DNA from: Streptomyces sp. NRRL F-6492
GTDB taxonomy: Bacteria > Actinomycetota > Actinomycetes > Streptomycetales > Streptomycetaceae
Assembly (NCBI RefSeq): GCF_001280125.1
Contig: NZ_LGEG01000210.1
Span: forward strand, 1-64,000
DNA: 64,000 bases
Direction of reading: 5' to 3'
The notes beneath the pieces were generated by a model. It saw only the letters and a list, made by a program, of their open reading frames with translations, had not been told where the DNA came from and did no database searches. How positions within the stretch are numbered: position 1 is the stretch's first letter; each line of letters begins with the position of its first letter. Positions 26,062-34,323 of the stretch are shown here, in pieces. The translations under genes and the position numbers were made by a program.

Positions 26062-27852
26062 TTAGCCGATCACCGGCGGTACGGTGCCGTGCCGCCGGTT
26101 CGTCCAGGTCTCCTCGTCCTCCGTCAGGTAGTCGGGGCGCGAGGAGCCGTCGCGGTCCTGTTCGTCACGGGGCGGGCGCTGGTTGCCGCGTCCGCCGCCG
26201 ACGGGCGTGCCGGCGCCGCGGGGGCTCCCGACGACGCCGTTGGCGCTGGGGGTGCCGCGGCCGGCGGGCCGTGCGGCCCCCTTGCCGTTGTTGGCGCCGA
26301 CCACCCCTGACTGGCTGGGCCGTGCCGCGGCTGTACGACCCGCTGCCGGGCCGTCGGCGCCGACGACGGTGCCCTTGGGGATCCGCGACCCGACGCCTCC
26401 GGTGGAGGTGCGCTGCTGGGTGCCGCCGACGATGGGGTTGGACCGCCCGCCGCCCGCACGGCCGGTGGCGGACTGCCCCGGGCCGCCGGGGCGGCCGGCC
26501 TGGGGCGTGGCACGCCCGGCCTGGGCGGTCTGGCCGGTGGCCTGCGGTCCGCCCGCCCGTCCCATGGGACCACCGGAGCGCCCCGCCGCCGGGGAGCTGG
26601 TCGGGTTGCCGGAACGGCCCGTGGCGGAAGAGTTCGTCGGTCCGCCGGAACGTCCCACGGCCGGAGAGCTCGTCGGCCCGCCCGCGCGGCCCACGGCGGA
26701 GGAGGTACCCGGTCCGCCCGAGCGCCCCACGGCCTGCGAGGTCCCCGGACCGCCCGAACGTCCCACGGCGGTCCGCCCGTTGCCGTACGGCCCGCCGGGC
26801 GTTCCGGTGATCCGGGGGCCTCCGGTACGCGGCGGGGTGCCGAGCGCGACCGGCGGAGGCAGCGTGGGGCCGGTCGGGTTCGGGGTGTTCGTGGGCGCGG
26901 TCGGCGTGGGCGCGGTGGTCGTGATCGTGGGCGCCGGAGGCGTGGCGACCGAGTCGATCCTGACCTTCGTGCCCGTCTGTTGCTCCCGGATCGGCTCGGA
27001 GCCGTCGAGTTCGTGCCCGGTGCGGGGCGCCGCCTGGGTGGCGCGGTCCTCACTGGCGCCGATGTGCCCGGGCGCCTCCCGCGACAGACCGCCGTCACGC
27101 GAGGTGCTTCCGTCACGCGAGGTGGCGGAACCGCCGCCGTTCCGGACCGAACCGGCCGGATCCGGCACCGCTGCCCCGTAGGCCTTCGGCGGCTTCGGCA
27201 GCGTCTGAGCCCCCAGGACGTTCTTGGAGACCGCGTAGAACGAGGCCAGGCGGTTCATCTGGTTGATGGCCTCCTGGCGGTCCTTCTCGACCTGGAGGGC
27301 CTTCTGGTAGTCCTTGTTGTCCTGGGTGCGTTCCGGGAGCGCGAACTCCTCGGGCTTCTTCTGGACGAGGCGGTTGTCGCGGGGCGGCTTGGCGTTGCGG
27401 ACCGAGGCGAGGCCGGTGCTGGCCACCTTCATCTGGGCGCCGACCGCGTTGGCGACCTTGCCGATGCCCCAGGCGTAGGAGACGACCTCGGAGCCGTAGC
27501 GCTGGAACTCGGTGGCGGCGGCGCCCTTCCAGTCGACGCCGCGGACGAAGGTGTCCAGGTCCTTCGCCGCCTGGTTGAGGGCGGTCGTCGCCTTCTCCAG
27601 GGCCTCGCCGGCCTGTTCCAGGTCGGCCGGGTTCGCGCTGTCGAGGAGGTCGAGCATCGCGTTGAGCCGGTGGCCCTCGAACGACGTCTCGCCGAAGACG
27701 CTTCCCTTGGGCCCCAGGCCGAAGGGGAGGATCTCGTCCAGGTTCTCCAGGAGGTTCGTGGCCGCGTACCGCTTGTGGATCTCGGTCGTGTCGTTCGCCT
27801 GCTGCTGTTCCTGAGGCGTCAGGTTCGGGTTCGGCTGCTTCTCGTCACTCAT
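26062..27852 (-). CDS. WXG-containing T7SS substrate-like protein with Gly/Ser/Pro repeat tail
   Basis: 596 residues. Residues ~60-215 are a helical domain with VRGVDWKGAAATEF (WxG turn) and resemble PPE/WXG100-like proteins. Residues ~225-560 are low-complexity: Thr/Pro stretches, then imperfect 12-residue VGRSGGPGTSQ-type repeats, then Gly/Arg-rich text. The end is conserved again: SRPDYLTEDEETW and PPVIG, containing Y-L-T-E-D, a YxxxD type VII signal. From memory, similar end sequences are common to this family in Streptomyces. Six bases separate it from the upstream small gene and 26 from mycP, so they form one operon with the esx genes downstream. Confidence 0.85.
   Translation of the reverse strand: MSDEKQPNPNLTPQEQQQANDTTEIHKRYAATNLLENLDEILPFGLGPKGSVFGETSFEGHRLNAMLDLLDSANPADLEQAGEALEKATTALNQAAKDLDTFVRGVDWKGAAATEFQRYGSEVVSYAWGIGKVANAVGAQMKVASTGLASVRNAKPPRDNRLVQKKPEEFALPERTQDNKDYQKALQVEKDRQEAINQMNRLASFYAVSKNVLGAQTLPKPPKAYGAAVPDPAGSVRNGGGSATSRDGSTSRDGGLSREAPGHIGASEDRATQAAPRTGHELDGSEPIREQQTGTKVRIDSVATPPAPTITTTAPTPTAPTNTPNPTGPTLPPPVALGTPPRTGGPRITGTPGGPYGNGRTAVGRSGGPGTSQAVGRSGGPGTSSAVGRAGGPTSSPAVGRSGGPTNSSATGRSGNPTSSPAAGRSGGPMGRAGGPQATGQTAQAGRATPQAGRPGGPGQSATGRAGGGRSNPIVGGTQQRTSTGGVGSRIPKGTVVGADGPAAGRTAAARPSQSGVVGANNGKGAARPAGRGTPSANGVVGSPRGAGTPVGGGRGNQRPPRDEQDRDGSSRPDYLTEDEETWTNRRHGTVPPVIG
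26562..26772 (-). repeat. Imperfect ~36-bp tandem repeats encoding VGRSGGPGTSQ-like units
   Basis: About six units of 12 codons each within the 26062 gene; units vary at the last residues (GTSQ, GTSS, TSSP, TNSS). Low-complexity coding repeat, not a mobile element. Boundaries approximate. Confidence 0.75.
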
Positions 27853-27858
27853 CGATCG

Positions 27859-28335
27859 TCACCCCAGGCCCTTCTCGCCGCTCTTGGTGTCCTCGCGCGG
27901 CTGGGCGGGCTGGGCGAGATCACCGTTCCGCGTCTCCTGCTCACGCTTGATCGCCTTCTCGCGCTCGTCCGCGAGGCGCGCCTGGATCCCGTGGAAACGC
28001 CGCCGCTGTTCGTCCTCCACGTTGTCGTAGCCGACGTCGGCCGCGTAGACCCCGATCTGCAGCAGCTCGATCTGACCGCCGAGGGACTTCGACAGCGCCA
28101 CGAGCGCCCCGTGGACCCGGTCGTACTCCGCGGAGAAGCCGTCCGCCTCCGTGAAGGGGATCCCGACACCGAGGGACGCGCGCGTCATCCGGTTCCGGTT
28201 CAACCCGGCCGCGCCGCCCGCGCCGCTCGCCAACTCGGTGATGATCCCGTCGACCCGGTCACGGAACTTCTTCAGCTCGCCGACACCGCGCTCAAGGTCA
28301 CTCGTCACCGTCGCCCCCGTCACCCGTCGCCTCAC
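27859..28335 (-). CDS. Small helical T7SS-locus protein, unknown function
   Basis: 158 residues from the first GTG (28335); GTGs at 28323 and 28308 are also plausible, and the shortest (starting TSDLERGVGELKKFRDRVDG) has the most family-like start. Predicted helical, with an LSKSLGGQIELLQIGVYAAD segment similar in size to WXG100 folds but with no clear WxG; a YDNVE stretch matches YxxxE loosely. Charged C-terminal tail. First gene of the minus-strand operon with the 26062 protein, mycP and the esx pair; likely a chaperone or co-substrate, by position only. Confidence 0.78.
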   Translation of the reverse strand: MRRRVTGATVTSDLERGVGELKKFRDRVDGIITELASGAGGAAGLNRNRMTRASLGVGIPFTEADGFSAEYDRVHGALVALSKSLGGQIELLQIGVYAADVGYDNVEDEQRRRFHGIQARLADEREKAIKREQETRNGDLAQPAQPREDTKSGEKGLG

Positions 28336-28509
28336 ACACGAGCCATTCCTCCCCGTTTACTCCTACTGCCCCACATTGCGATCGTGACGACTCGTCATCC
28401 GCCGATCGCGCACGTACCACTGTAATGACTGGGACCGACAGTCCCAAGTGACTTGTGCCGCACAAGACTTCTTCCAAACGACGCTATCAGCCGTGTGCGG
28501 CTGCAACCC

Positions 28510-29772
28510 TCACCGGGCGGCTCCCCGCACCGTTCTGCGCCGGTGGTCCCGCAGTGCCACCGCCGTGCCGGCGATCGCCGCCACCAGGACGCCGCCGCCG
28601 ACCACCACGTAGGTCGCCAGGCGGGACGCGCGCTGTTCCGGGGTCTCCCCCAGGTGGAGCGCCGCCGGGGTCGGGGCCTCGGCGCGGGTCACCCCCTCGT
28701 GGGCCACGGGCTTCTCGATGGGCTTGTCGTCCTCGGTGAGGGCCCTGACCGGGTCGACCACGCCCCAGCCGACCAGGCGGTCGTGGCCCGCGACCGAGCG
28801 TTCGGCGGTCTGCTGGATCTGGGCGACGATCTGCTTCTGCGTCCAGCGGGGGTGCTCGGCCTTGATGAGGGCGGCCAGACCGGCGACGTACGGCGCGGAG
28901 AAGCTGGTGCCGTTGTCGGCGCAGTGGCCGCCGAGCGGCACCGTGGAGACCATGTCGACGCCGGGCGCGGCCACGCCGACGAAGTCGCCGGACTGGGAGA
29001 ACTGCGCGCGTTCGTTGTTGCGGTCCGAGGCGGCGACGGCGAGGACGCCTTCGTACGAGGCCGGGTACGTGCGCTTGACGTTGCCGCCCAGGCCGTCGTT
29101 GCCCGCCGACGCGACGACCACGATCTCCCGCTCCAGCGCCTCCTTGACGGCCCGTTCGAGGAGTTCGGTGGGCTTCACGGCGTCGGCCGTGTCCTGGGAG
29201 ATGTTGATCACGTCGGCCTTCTTGGCGATGGCGTGCCGGATCGCCGTCGCGAGCGTCTCCGCGGTGCCGTGGCCGTCGGCGTCGTTCTGCTGGACGGGGA
29301 TGATCGTGGCGTCCGGCGCCAGGCCGACGAATCCGGTGCCCTTGGCGGGGCGGGCGGCGATGATGCCGGCCACCTTGGTGCCGTGGCCCACGGTGTCCGT
29401 GGTGCCGTTCTCGTTGCCCCGCTTCAGCTTGTACCCGTTGGCGTCCTTGGCGTCCTTGGGGATGAGGTTGATCCCGCTCTTGACGTCCACGGCCTTGGCC
29501 AGCTGCGGGTTCTTCACGTCGACGCCCGTGTCGATGACCGCGACCCGGACGCCCTTGCCGGTGGACCTCGACCACAGTTCGTCCAGCAGGACGCGCTGGA
29601 GCGACCAGGGGCGGCCCTCGTACGTCTTGCCCGGGTAGGTGCACTGGGAGCCGTCGTCCGCCGCCGCCGTGGAGAGCGGCGGGCCGAGGGCGCAGAGCGC
29701 CGTCGCGGCCGCGACGGCGAGGACGCGCCGGGCGGGTCCGGAGAGCCGGTGCACCGGCGTCCCGGTCCTCAC
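28510..29772 (-). CDS. mycP: Type VII secretion-associated serine protease mycosin (MycP), second copy
   Basis: 420 residues. Catalytic triad D81 (VAVIDTGVD), H130 (TVGHGTKVAGI) and S290 (NGTSFSAPYVAG); oxyanion asparagine in ASAGNDG. Signal segment at residues ~16-36 (RVLAVAAATALCALG), then ADDGSQCTYPGKTYEGRPW; C-terminal membrane helix YVVVGGGVLVAAIAGTAVAL and basic tail. C44 and C284 could pair. Start: GTG at 29772 overlapping the eccB stop as GTGA; the much longer reading in this frame (to 30570) is the shadow of eccB. Only distantly similar to the first mycosin at 24737, mainly around the triad. Confidence 0.94.
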   Translation of the reverse strand: MRTGTPVHRLSGPARRVLAVAAATALCALGPPLSTAAADDGSQCTYPGKTYEGRPWSLQRVLLDELWSRSTGKGVRVAVIDTGVDVKNPQLAKAVDVKSGINLIPKDAKDANGYKLKRGNENGTTDTVGHGTKVAGIIAARPAKGTGFVGLAPDATIIPVQQNDADGHGTAETLATAIRHAIAKKADVINISQDTADAVKPTELLERAVKEALEREIVVVASAGNDGLGGNVKRTYPASYEGVLAVAASDRNNERAQFSQSGDFVGVAAPGVDMVSTVPLGGHCADNGTSFSAPYVAGLAALIKAEHPRWTQKQIVAQIQQTAERSVAGHDRLVGWGVVDPVRALTEDDKPIEKPVAHEGVTRAEAPTPAALHLGETPEQRASRLATYVVVGGGVLVAAIAGTAVALRDHRRRTVRGAAR

Positions 29773-31292
29773 GAGCCCTGCGGCTGACGTGCGCCGCCCG
29801 TGGACAGGCGGGGGCCGGTGGGCAGGAACGTCGACCACTCGGCGGGTACGGGAAGCGGCTCGACGTTCTTGTAGCCGAGGCGGTTCTGGGCCTGCTGGGC
29901 CTCCGCCTGCCGGGCCTGCTTCTCCTCGTCCGAGCCGGACGAGCCGATCCCGGAGTCGTCGGTGGCGCTGTCGCCGTTGGACTGCATCGCGTAGCGCAGG
30001 CCGGTGTCGGTGACGAGGAACAGGAAGCCGCTGGACGTGGTGGAGCCCTTGAACTGCCGGAACAGCTGGCCCGATCCGGGGGTGACGTACGCGCTGCTGG
30101 AACCGGTCGGCAGGGCGGCGGGGAAGTCCTTCCCCGCCCAGGTGCTCAGCGTGGTCGCCCCGTTGTCGGCGTCGACCCCGCGCAGCACGTTGCACACGGT
30201 GTTCCGGCTGCCTTCGGTGGTCTTCGCCTCGTTGACGGGCTCCGGGACGGCCTCGGGCCACTTCTTGTCCCGGCCGAAGGCGCGCCCCGGCCGGAAGGCG
30301 CCGCCGCTGACCGAGGTCGCCTGGCCCGCCTGGCCGAGTTCGACCAGCTGCCGGCTGTTGAGCAGCAGCTTGGCCGTGAAGTCCGAGACGGGGGCCACCG
30401 TGCCCCGGAGCACGACGTACATCTGCTTCCGGGTGCCGTCCGTCGCGGACAGCACCGTCCCGATCCGGTCGGCCCCGGACGGGAGGTCGGCGATCCCGGC
30501 GGGGTCGCCGACCCGGCCCGGGACGGTCGGGAAGGAGATGGCGTCGCCCTTGTGGAGGGTGTTCAGCCACGCCTCCGAGACCCGCTGGGCGGCGCGGCCC
30601 TGGCCGACGAGCTGGCGCAGGAGCAGCTCGTCCTTCTCCACGGGGTACGCGGTCCCCCTGGCGTCCACCACGTAGCGCTTGCGGTCGGTGCCCTCGACGT
30701 ATAGCAGCTGGCCGCCGGTCAGCCGCTCCGCGCCGTCCGTCCTCCCCTCCTCGCGCGCGGCGAGGACGAACGCCGCCTTCTGTATCGCCCGGCCGCCCTC
30801 GCCGGGACGCTCGCAGACGGCCCAGCGCTTGGCGGCGCCGGCCTCCTTGTCGCCGGGGAGGCGGTCGGGGGCGTAGGGGATGCCGAGGGTGGCGCCGTGC
30901 GGGATCTCGCCGTTGTCGAGCACGGACTCGTCGACGCTGATGACCTTGCCCTTGTCGGGGTCGAGGAGCAGCTTGGCCGACGACATGTTGAGGACGGGGT
31001 GGAGCTGCGTCTTGTCACCGGTCTTGAGCACGACGTAGCGGGTGGTCGACTTGCTCGCGATGATGACGTTCTCGCCGGGCTTGTCCCAGTTCTTGGGGGC
31101 GACGGGCTTGAACATGCCCCAGGCTCCGAAGACCGCGAGGACCACCGCGCCGACGATGGCTCCCGGCACCACCGCGCGCAGGGGGCGGGGCGCGCCTTCC
31201 TCCGAACCCGTCGCGTTCGGTTGCACGAACTGTGCGATCAGCCTCCGCTTCGCGAAGGTGTAGGCGTTCAGTTCGTCCCGACGTGATGCCAT
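29769..31292 (-). CDS. eccB: Type VII secretion protein EccB
   Basis: 507 residues. The extracytoplasmic core subunit of the ESX complex: short cytoplasmic N-terminus MASRRDELNAYTFAKRRLIA (signature of the family), one membrane helix at residues ~43-62 (VPGAIVGAVVLAVFGAWGMF), then the repeat-domain fold with GENVIIASKSTTRYVV and a conserved CERPG/CNVLRG cysteine pair that should form a disulfide. Acidic linker and Pro-rich tail. ATG 31292 chosen by homology; a longer reading to 31523 is non-coding. Overlaps mycP by four bases. Divergent from eccE. Confidence 0.95.
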   Translation of the reverse strand: MASRRDELNAYTFAKRRLIAQFVQPNATGSEEGAPRPLRAVVPGAIVGAVVLAVFGAWGMFKPVAPKNWDKPGENVIIASKSTTRYVVLKTGDKTQLHPVLNMSSAKLLLDPDKGKVISVDESVLDNGEIPHGATLGIPYAPDRLPGDKEAGAAKRWAVCERPGEGGRAIQKAAFVLAAREEGRTDGAERLTGGQLLYVEGTDRKRYVVDARGTAYPVEKDELLLRQLVGQGRAAQRVSEAWLNTLHKGDAISFPTVPGRVGDPAGIADLPSGADRIGTVLSATDGTRKQMYVVLRGTVAPVSDFTAKLLLNSRQLVELGQAGQATSVSGGAFRPGRAFGRDKKWPEAVPEPVNEAKTTEGSRNTVCNVLRGVDADNGATTLSTWAGKDFPAALPTGSSSAYVTPGSGQLFRQFKGSTTSSGFLFLVTDTGLRYAMQSNGDSATDDSGIGSSGSDEEKQARQAEAQQAQNRLGYKNVEPLPVPAEWSTFLPTGPRLSTGGARQPQGS

Positions 31293-31468
31293 CTGTTCGC
31301 TTGTCCCTCTCCCCGATGGGCGACCAGGGTCCCACAACCCGTGGGCCCGGTCAGCCGTCCCGCCGCCCCCTACTATGCCTGTCGGCGCTTGCGTCCCACT
31401 GCTCAGGTAGGGTGATCGCCCAGTCAACGCCCATGGGAATTCGGCTATTACGGACACGAGGGGGCAAC
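31293..31468. promoter_or_regulatory. Divergent promoter region eccB/eccE
   Basis: 176 bases between divergent T7SS genes; should contain both promoters. I see no convincing -10/-35 pairs or operator palindromes by eye. Confidence 0.35.
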
Positions 31469-32821
31469 GTGGCGACGGGTACGGCGACGCGTGCACAGCA
31501 CGGGCAGGCCGGCGACCCGGCACCCGGAACTTCCCGACGGCAACGCAGCAATGACCGCGGCGACGTTCGAACGACGGCCGCTCCGCCGGATGTCCCCGCG
31601 ACCACCACCCCGCGTCCGCTGTCGCGCGCCGCCCGGGTGGGTCCGTTCCAGCTGCGGCAGCTCGTCCTGGTGGAGTCGGCGCTGGCCCTCGTCGCGGTCG
31701 GTCTGGTGATGGGCGGCCTCTGGCTCGTGCCCACCTGCGTCGTCGCCGGCGTCCTGGTCCTGCTGGCCGTGATACGCCGCCGCGGACAGGCCGTACAGGA
31801 CTGGCTGGGGAGCGTGCTCGCGCTCCGCGCGCGCCGGAGCGCCGCCGCCCCCGCCGCGGCCGACGCGGACCCCTCCCTCGCCCCGGTGGGCGAGAACGTG
31901 CCGGGCTTCCGCGCCTCGCCCTACGTCGACCGCAACCACCGCACCGTCGGCATGCTGGGCGACGGCACCTTCCTGACCGCCGTGCTGCGCGTCGAGGCGA
32001 GCGGCTCGGCGCTGCGTCCGGTCTTCGGCGCGCGCGCCTTCCCCCTCTCCGTGCTGGGCGGCGCCCTGGAGGTCGACGACATCGTCGTGGAGTCGGTGCA
32101 GCTGGTGCAGCAGGTGCGCCCGGCCCCGGCCCTCCACCTCCCCCAGCAGGCCGTGGCCCGGCTCTCCTACGCCCCGCTCCAGGAGCGGACCGGCGCCCCC
32201 GCGCTGCGGCTGACCTGGGTGGCCGTGAAGCTGGACCCCGAACTCTGCCGGGAGGCCGTGGAGGCCCGCGGCGGCGGCCTCGAAGGCGCGCAGCGCTGTC
32301 TGGTGCGGATCGCCGACCACCTGGCCAGCCGCATCACGGGGGCGGGTTTCCAGGCCACCGTGATGGACCAGGAGGAACTCAACTCCACCATCGCCACGGC
32401 CGTCTGCACCAATCCGCGCGCCGCCGCCCGCGCGGGCCGGCCCGACGCCGCGCCGCAGCGGCGGACGGCCGAGACCTCCCGGGTCTGGCGGTGCGACGAC
32501 CGCTGGCACACCACGTACGCGATCGGCCGCTGGCCCGAGCTCGGGCGGGGGGCGACGCCGCTGCCCCGGCTGGTCTCGCTGCTCACCTCCGTGCCCGCGT
32601 ACGCCACGACGCTCAGCCTCACCGTCCGGCGCGGGACGCGCCAGGGAGCCATGGACCTCGACGGCCACGTGCGGGTCACCGGTGGCTCCGACAACGAACT
32701 GGTCCGCGTGCGGCGGACCCTGGAGCAGGCGGCGCGCGCCGCGAAGGTCGGCCTGCTGCGCCTGGACCGCGAACAGCTGCCGGGCGTACTGGCGACGATG
32801 CCGCTGGGAGGCGCCCGATGA
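31469..32821 (+). CDS. eccE: Type VII secretion protein EccE
   Basis: 450 residues. Peripheral subunit of the ESX membrane complex: disordered N-terminus, two membrane helices at residues ~65-115 (LVLVESALALVAVGLVMGGL; VVAGVLVLLAVIRRRG), then a cytoplasmic domain with DRNHRTVGMLGDGTFLTAVL and VAVKLDPELC, characteristic of the family. GTG start at 31469 with GAGGGGG just upstream; the frame is open further left but not coding. Its stop overlaps the next ATG as ATGA. Confidence 0.9.
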   Translation: MATGTATRAQHGQAGDPAPGTSRRQRSNDRGDVRTTAAPPDVPATTTPRPLSRAARVGPFQLRQLVLVESALALVAVGLVMGGLWLVPTCVVAGVLVLLAVIRRRGQAVQDWLGSVLALRARRSAAAPAAADADPSLAPVGENVPGFRASPYVDRNHRTVGMLGDGTFLTAVLRVEASGSALRPVFGARAFPLSVLGGALEVDDIVVESVQLVQQVRPAPALHLPQQAVARLSYAPLQERTGAPALRLTWVAVKLDPELCREAVEARGGGLEGAQRCLVRIADHLASRITGAGFQATVMDQEELNSTIATAVCTNPRAAARAGRPDAAPQRRTAETSRVWRCDDRWHTTYAIGRWPELGRGATPLPRLVSLLTSVPAYATTLSLTVRRGTRQGAMDLDGHVRVTGGSDNELVRVRRTLEQAARAAKVGLLRLDREQLPGVLATMPLGGAR

Positions 32822-33537
32822 TCGGACGTGGTCGCAAGCAGGGCCGACCGCGCGGCCTGGTCGGCCCGCGGCACGCGGGGCACACCCTGCCCGCGGACCA
32901 CCTCTCCGCCCTGTCCCTGCCCGTGGGCGACGACGGCGTGGTCATCGGCGAGGACGCCGAGGGGCGGTCGCAGCTGGTGGGGTTCCACCGCTCGACGCCG
33001 TACGACGTGCTGCTCGTCGGCGGCCTGTGGACGGCGCAGGTGCTGGCGCTGCGCGCGGCCGGCACCGGGGCGCGGGTGGTGGTGGAGACCGGGCGCCCGC
33101 ACGGATGGGTCGGCCTGGCGCAGGCGGCCGGGGCGGGCCTGGAGTGCATCACGCTCCACGACGTGGGGCGGGTGCCCCCGCTGGGCGCGACCGTCGGCAG
33201 CCCCGCCGTGGTGGTGCGCGACTGCGGCATGCGGCCGCCGCGCGGACGTGTCGTCTCCTCCCCCTGGCAGTCGGTGCTGACCCTCCTCCCCTATCTCAGC
33301 CCGGTGGCGCCGCGCCTCATGCGGTCCGCGACGCTCGTGGGCGTCCAGCGGGTCTCCCCCCAGGAGGCGGAGCAGATCGGGGGCATCCTGGGACTGACGC
33401 GGGGCGAGGTCGAGGCGCTGCCGACGCTGGCGGACGGGGTCACGCTCTGGTCCTCCGGCGGGGAGCGGCAGTGGGTCATGACGAGCCCCACGGACGCGGA
33501 GGCGGGCCTGCTCGGCACGGCCCGCCGGATGGACTGA
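32818..33537 (+). CDS. Conserved T7SS-cluster protein, unknown function
   Basis: 239-residue soluble protein translationally coupled to eccE (ATGA). No membrane segment. Contains VGFHRSTPYDVLLVGGLWTA and VVVRDCGMRPPRGRV segments suggesting an alpha/beta fold, but no nucleotide-binding or catalytic motif that I recognise. Its tight coupling to eccE suggests a role in assembly or regulation of the secretion complex; unsupported beyond context. Confidence 0.8.
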   Translation: MIGRGRKQGRPRGLVGPRHAGHTLPADHLSALSLPVGDDGVVIGEDAEGRSQLVGFHRSTPYDVLLVGGLWTAQVLALRAAGTGARVVVETGRPHGWVGLAQAAGAGLECITLHDVGRVPPLGATVGSPAVVVRDCGMRPPRGRVVSSPWQSVLTLLPYLSPVAPRLMRSATLVGVQRVSPQEAEQIGGILGLTRGEVEALPTLADGVTLWSSGGERQWVMTSPTDAEAGLLGTARRMD

Positions 33538-33686
33538 GCCACCACCGGGTGAGCGGGCGGCCGAACCGCCCCCGCCCGGAACCCGGGCTGCCTACTATGG
33601 CCCCGGTGACCGCCGGGCCACGGCGAACGGCCCGGCACCGTGCGAGACGTGGGCCGTTCGGCCGGCCGTGAGCGAAAGGAATCCCC

Positions 33687-33920
33687 ATGGGGAGCGCGCA
33701 GGAAAAGGACGAGCTGTACGCCCTCGACATCTCCGGCGTCGAATGGCAGGGCGCCCCGGGCACGAGCCCGGACGAGGAGCGTGTCGAGATCGCCCATCTG
33801 CCGGGCGGAGGCGTCGCCATGCGTTCCTCGCTGGACCACGACACCGTGCTGCGGTACACCGAGGCCGAGTGGCGGGCGTTCGTACTGGGCGCGCGGGACG
33901 GGGAGTTCGACCTCCGCTGA
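33687..33920 (+). CDS. DUF397 family small protein
   Basis: 77 residues, ATG with AAAGGAA upstream. Typical DUF397 layout: [30 protein letters not shown], then a [19 protein letters not shown] end. DUF397 proteins usually pair with a helix-turn-helix regulator (as in WhiJ systems) or act as small toxins; no such regulator gene is adjacent, so it is an orphan inside the T7SS locus. Confidence 0.88.
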   Translation: MGSAQEKDELYALDISGVEWQGAPGTSPDEERVEIAHLPGGGVAMRSSLDHDTVLRYTEAEWRAFVLGARDGEFDLR

Positions 33921-33963
33921 GGCGTCGGGGCGTTCGGGCGCCGGGGGGTTCCGGGGATCTCCC

Positions 33964-33995
33964 GGTGGTTCCGCGGACCGGTGGTTCCGCGGACC
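33964..33995. repeat. Exact 16-bp tandem duplication
   Basis: Two adjacent identical copies of GGTGGTTCCGCGGACC in the spacer after the DUF397 gene. Each unit is itself palindromic around CCGCGG, and the second leads into the terminator arm at 33990. Confidence 0.8.
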
Positions 33996-34035
33996 GGCGG
34001 TCGTGCGGCCGAAGGGGCCCACGGCCGCCGGTCCG
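33990..34035 (+). terminator. Strong hairpin after the DUF397 gene
   Basis: Sixteen-base arms (33990-34005 and 34020-34035) pairing fully with one G-U wobble. Likely terminator separating the eccE-side operon from the ATPase gene. Confidence 0.65.
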
Positions 34036-34323
34036 TCGTCGCGGGCCCGAAACCGTGCGCGGTCGTGCCGTTTCGTCCGCCTTCTCCTCCACGCTCCGGC
34101 GTACCGGTGTCACTTCGGGGCACGGTGTGACGCGGGGGACGGTCACGAGGGGCGGACGGGCCTGCCGGAGTGGCGACGGGGGCGATTAGGCTGGGCCGGG
34201 GCACGGCAGGAGAACCCTCGGACCCGTCCGCCGTGCTCCAGGGGGAGAGCCGGGCCCATCGGAAGTGAACGGTGGCCCCCACCCACGACGGCACAAGGGT
34301 GCTCGACCACACCAGGAGGCAGA
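34036..34323. other. Spacer and leader before the EspI-like ATPase gene
   Basis: 288 bases with no gene. Probably holds the promoter of the 34324 gene; AGGAGGC at 34314-34320 is its ribosome site. No operator-like repeat seen. Confidence 0.4.

Noticed and set aside
26562..26772. Possible CRISPR-like or mobile repeat array
   Set aside because: Repeats are in frame within a coding sequence, imperfect, with no spacers; low-complexity protein repeat.
28510..30570. Longer reading of the second mycosin (686 residues)
   Set aside because: The extra N-terminus lies inside eccB; the GTGA overlap start at 29772 gives a proper signal peptide.
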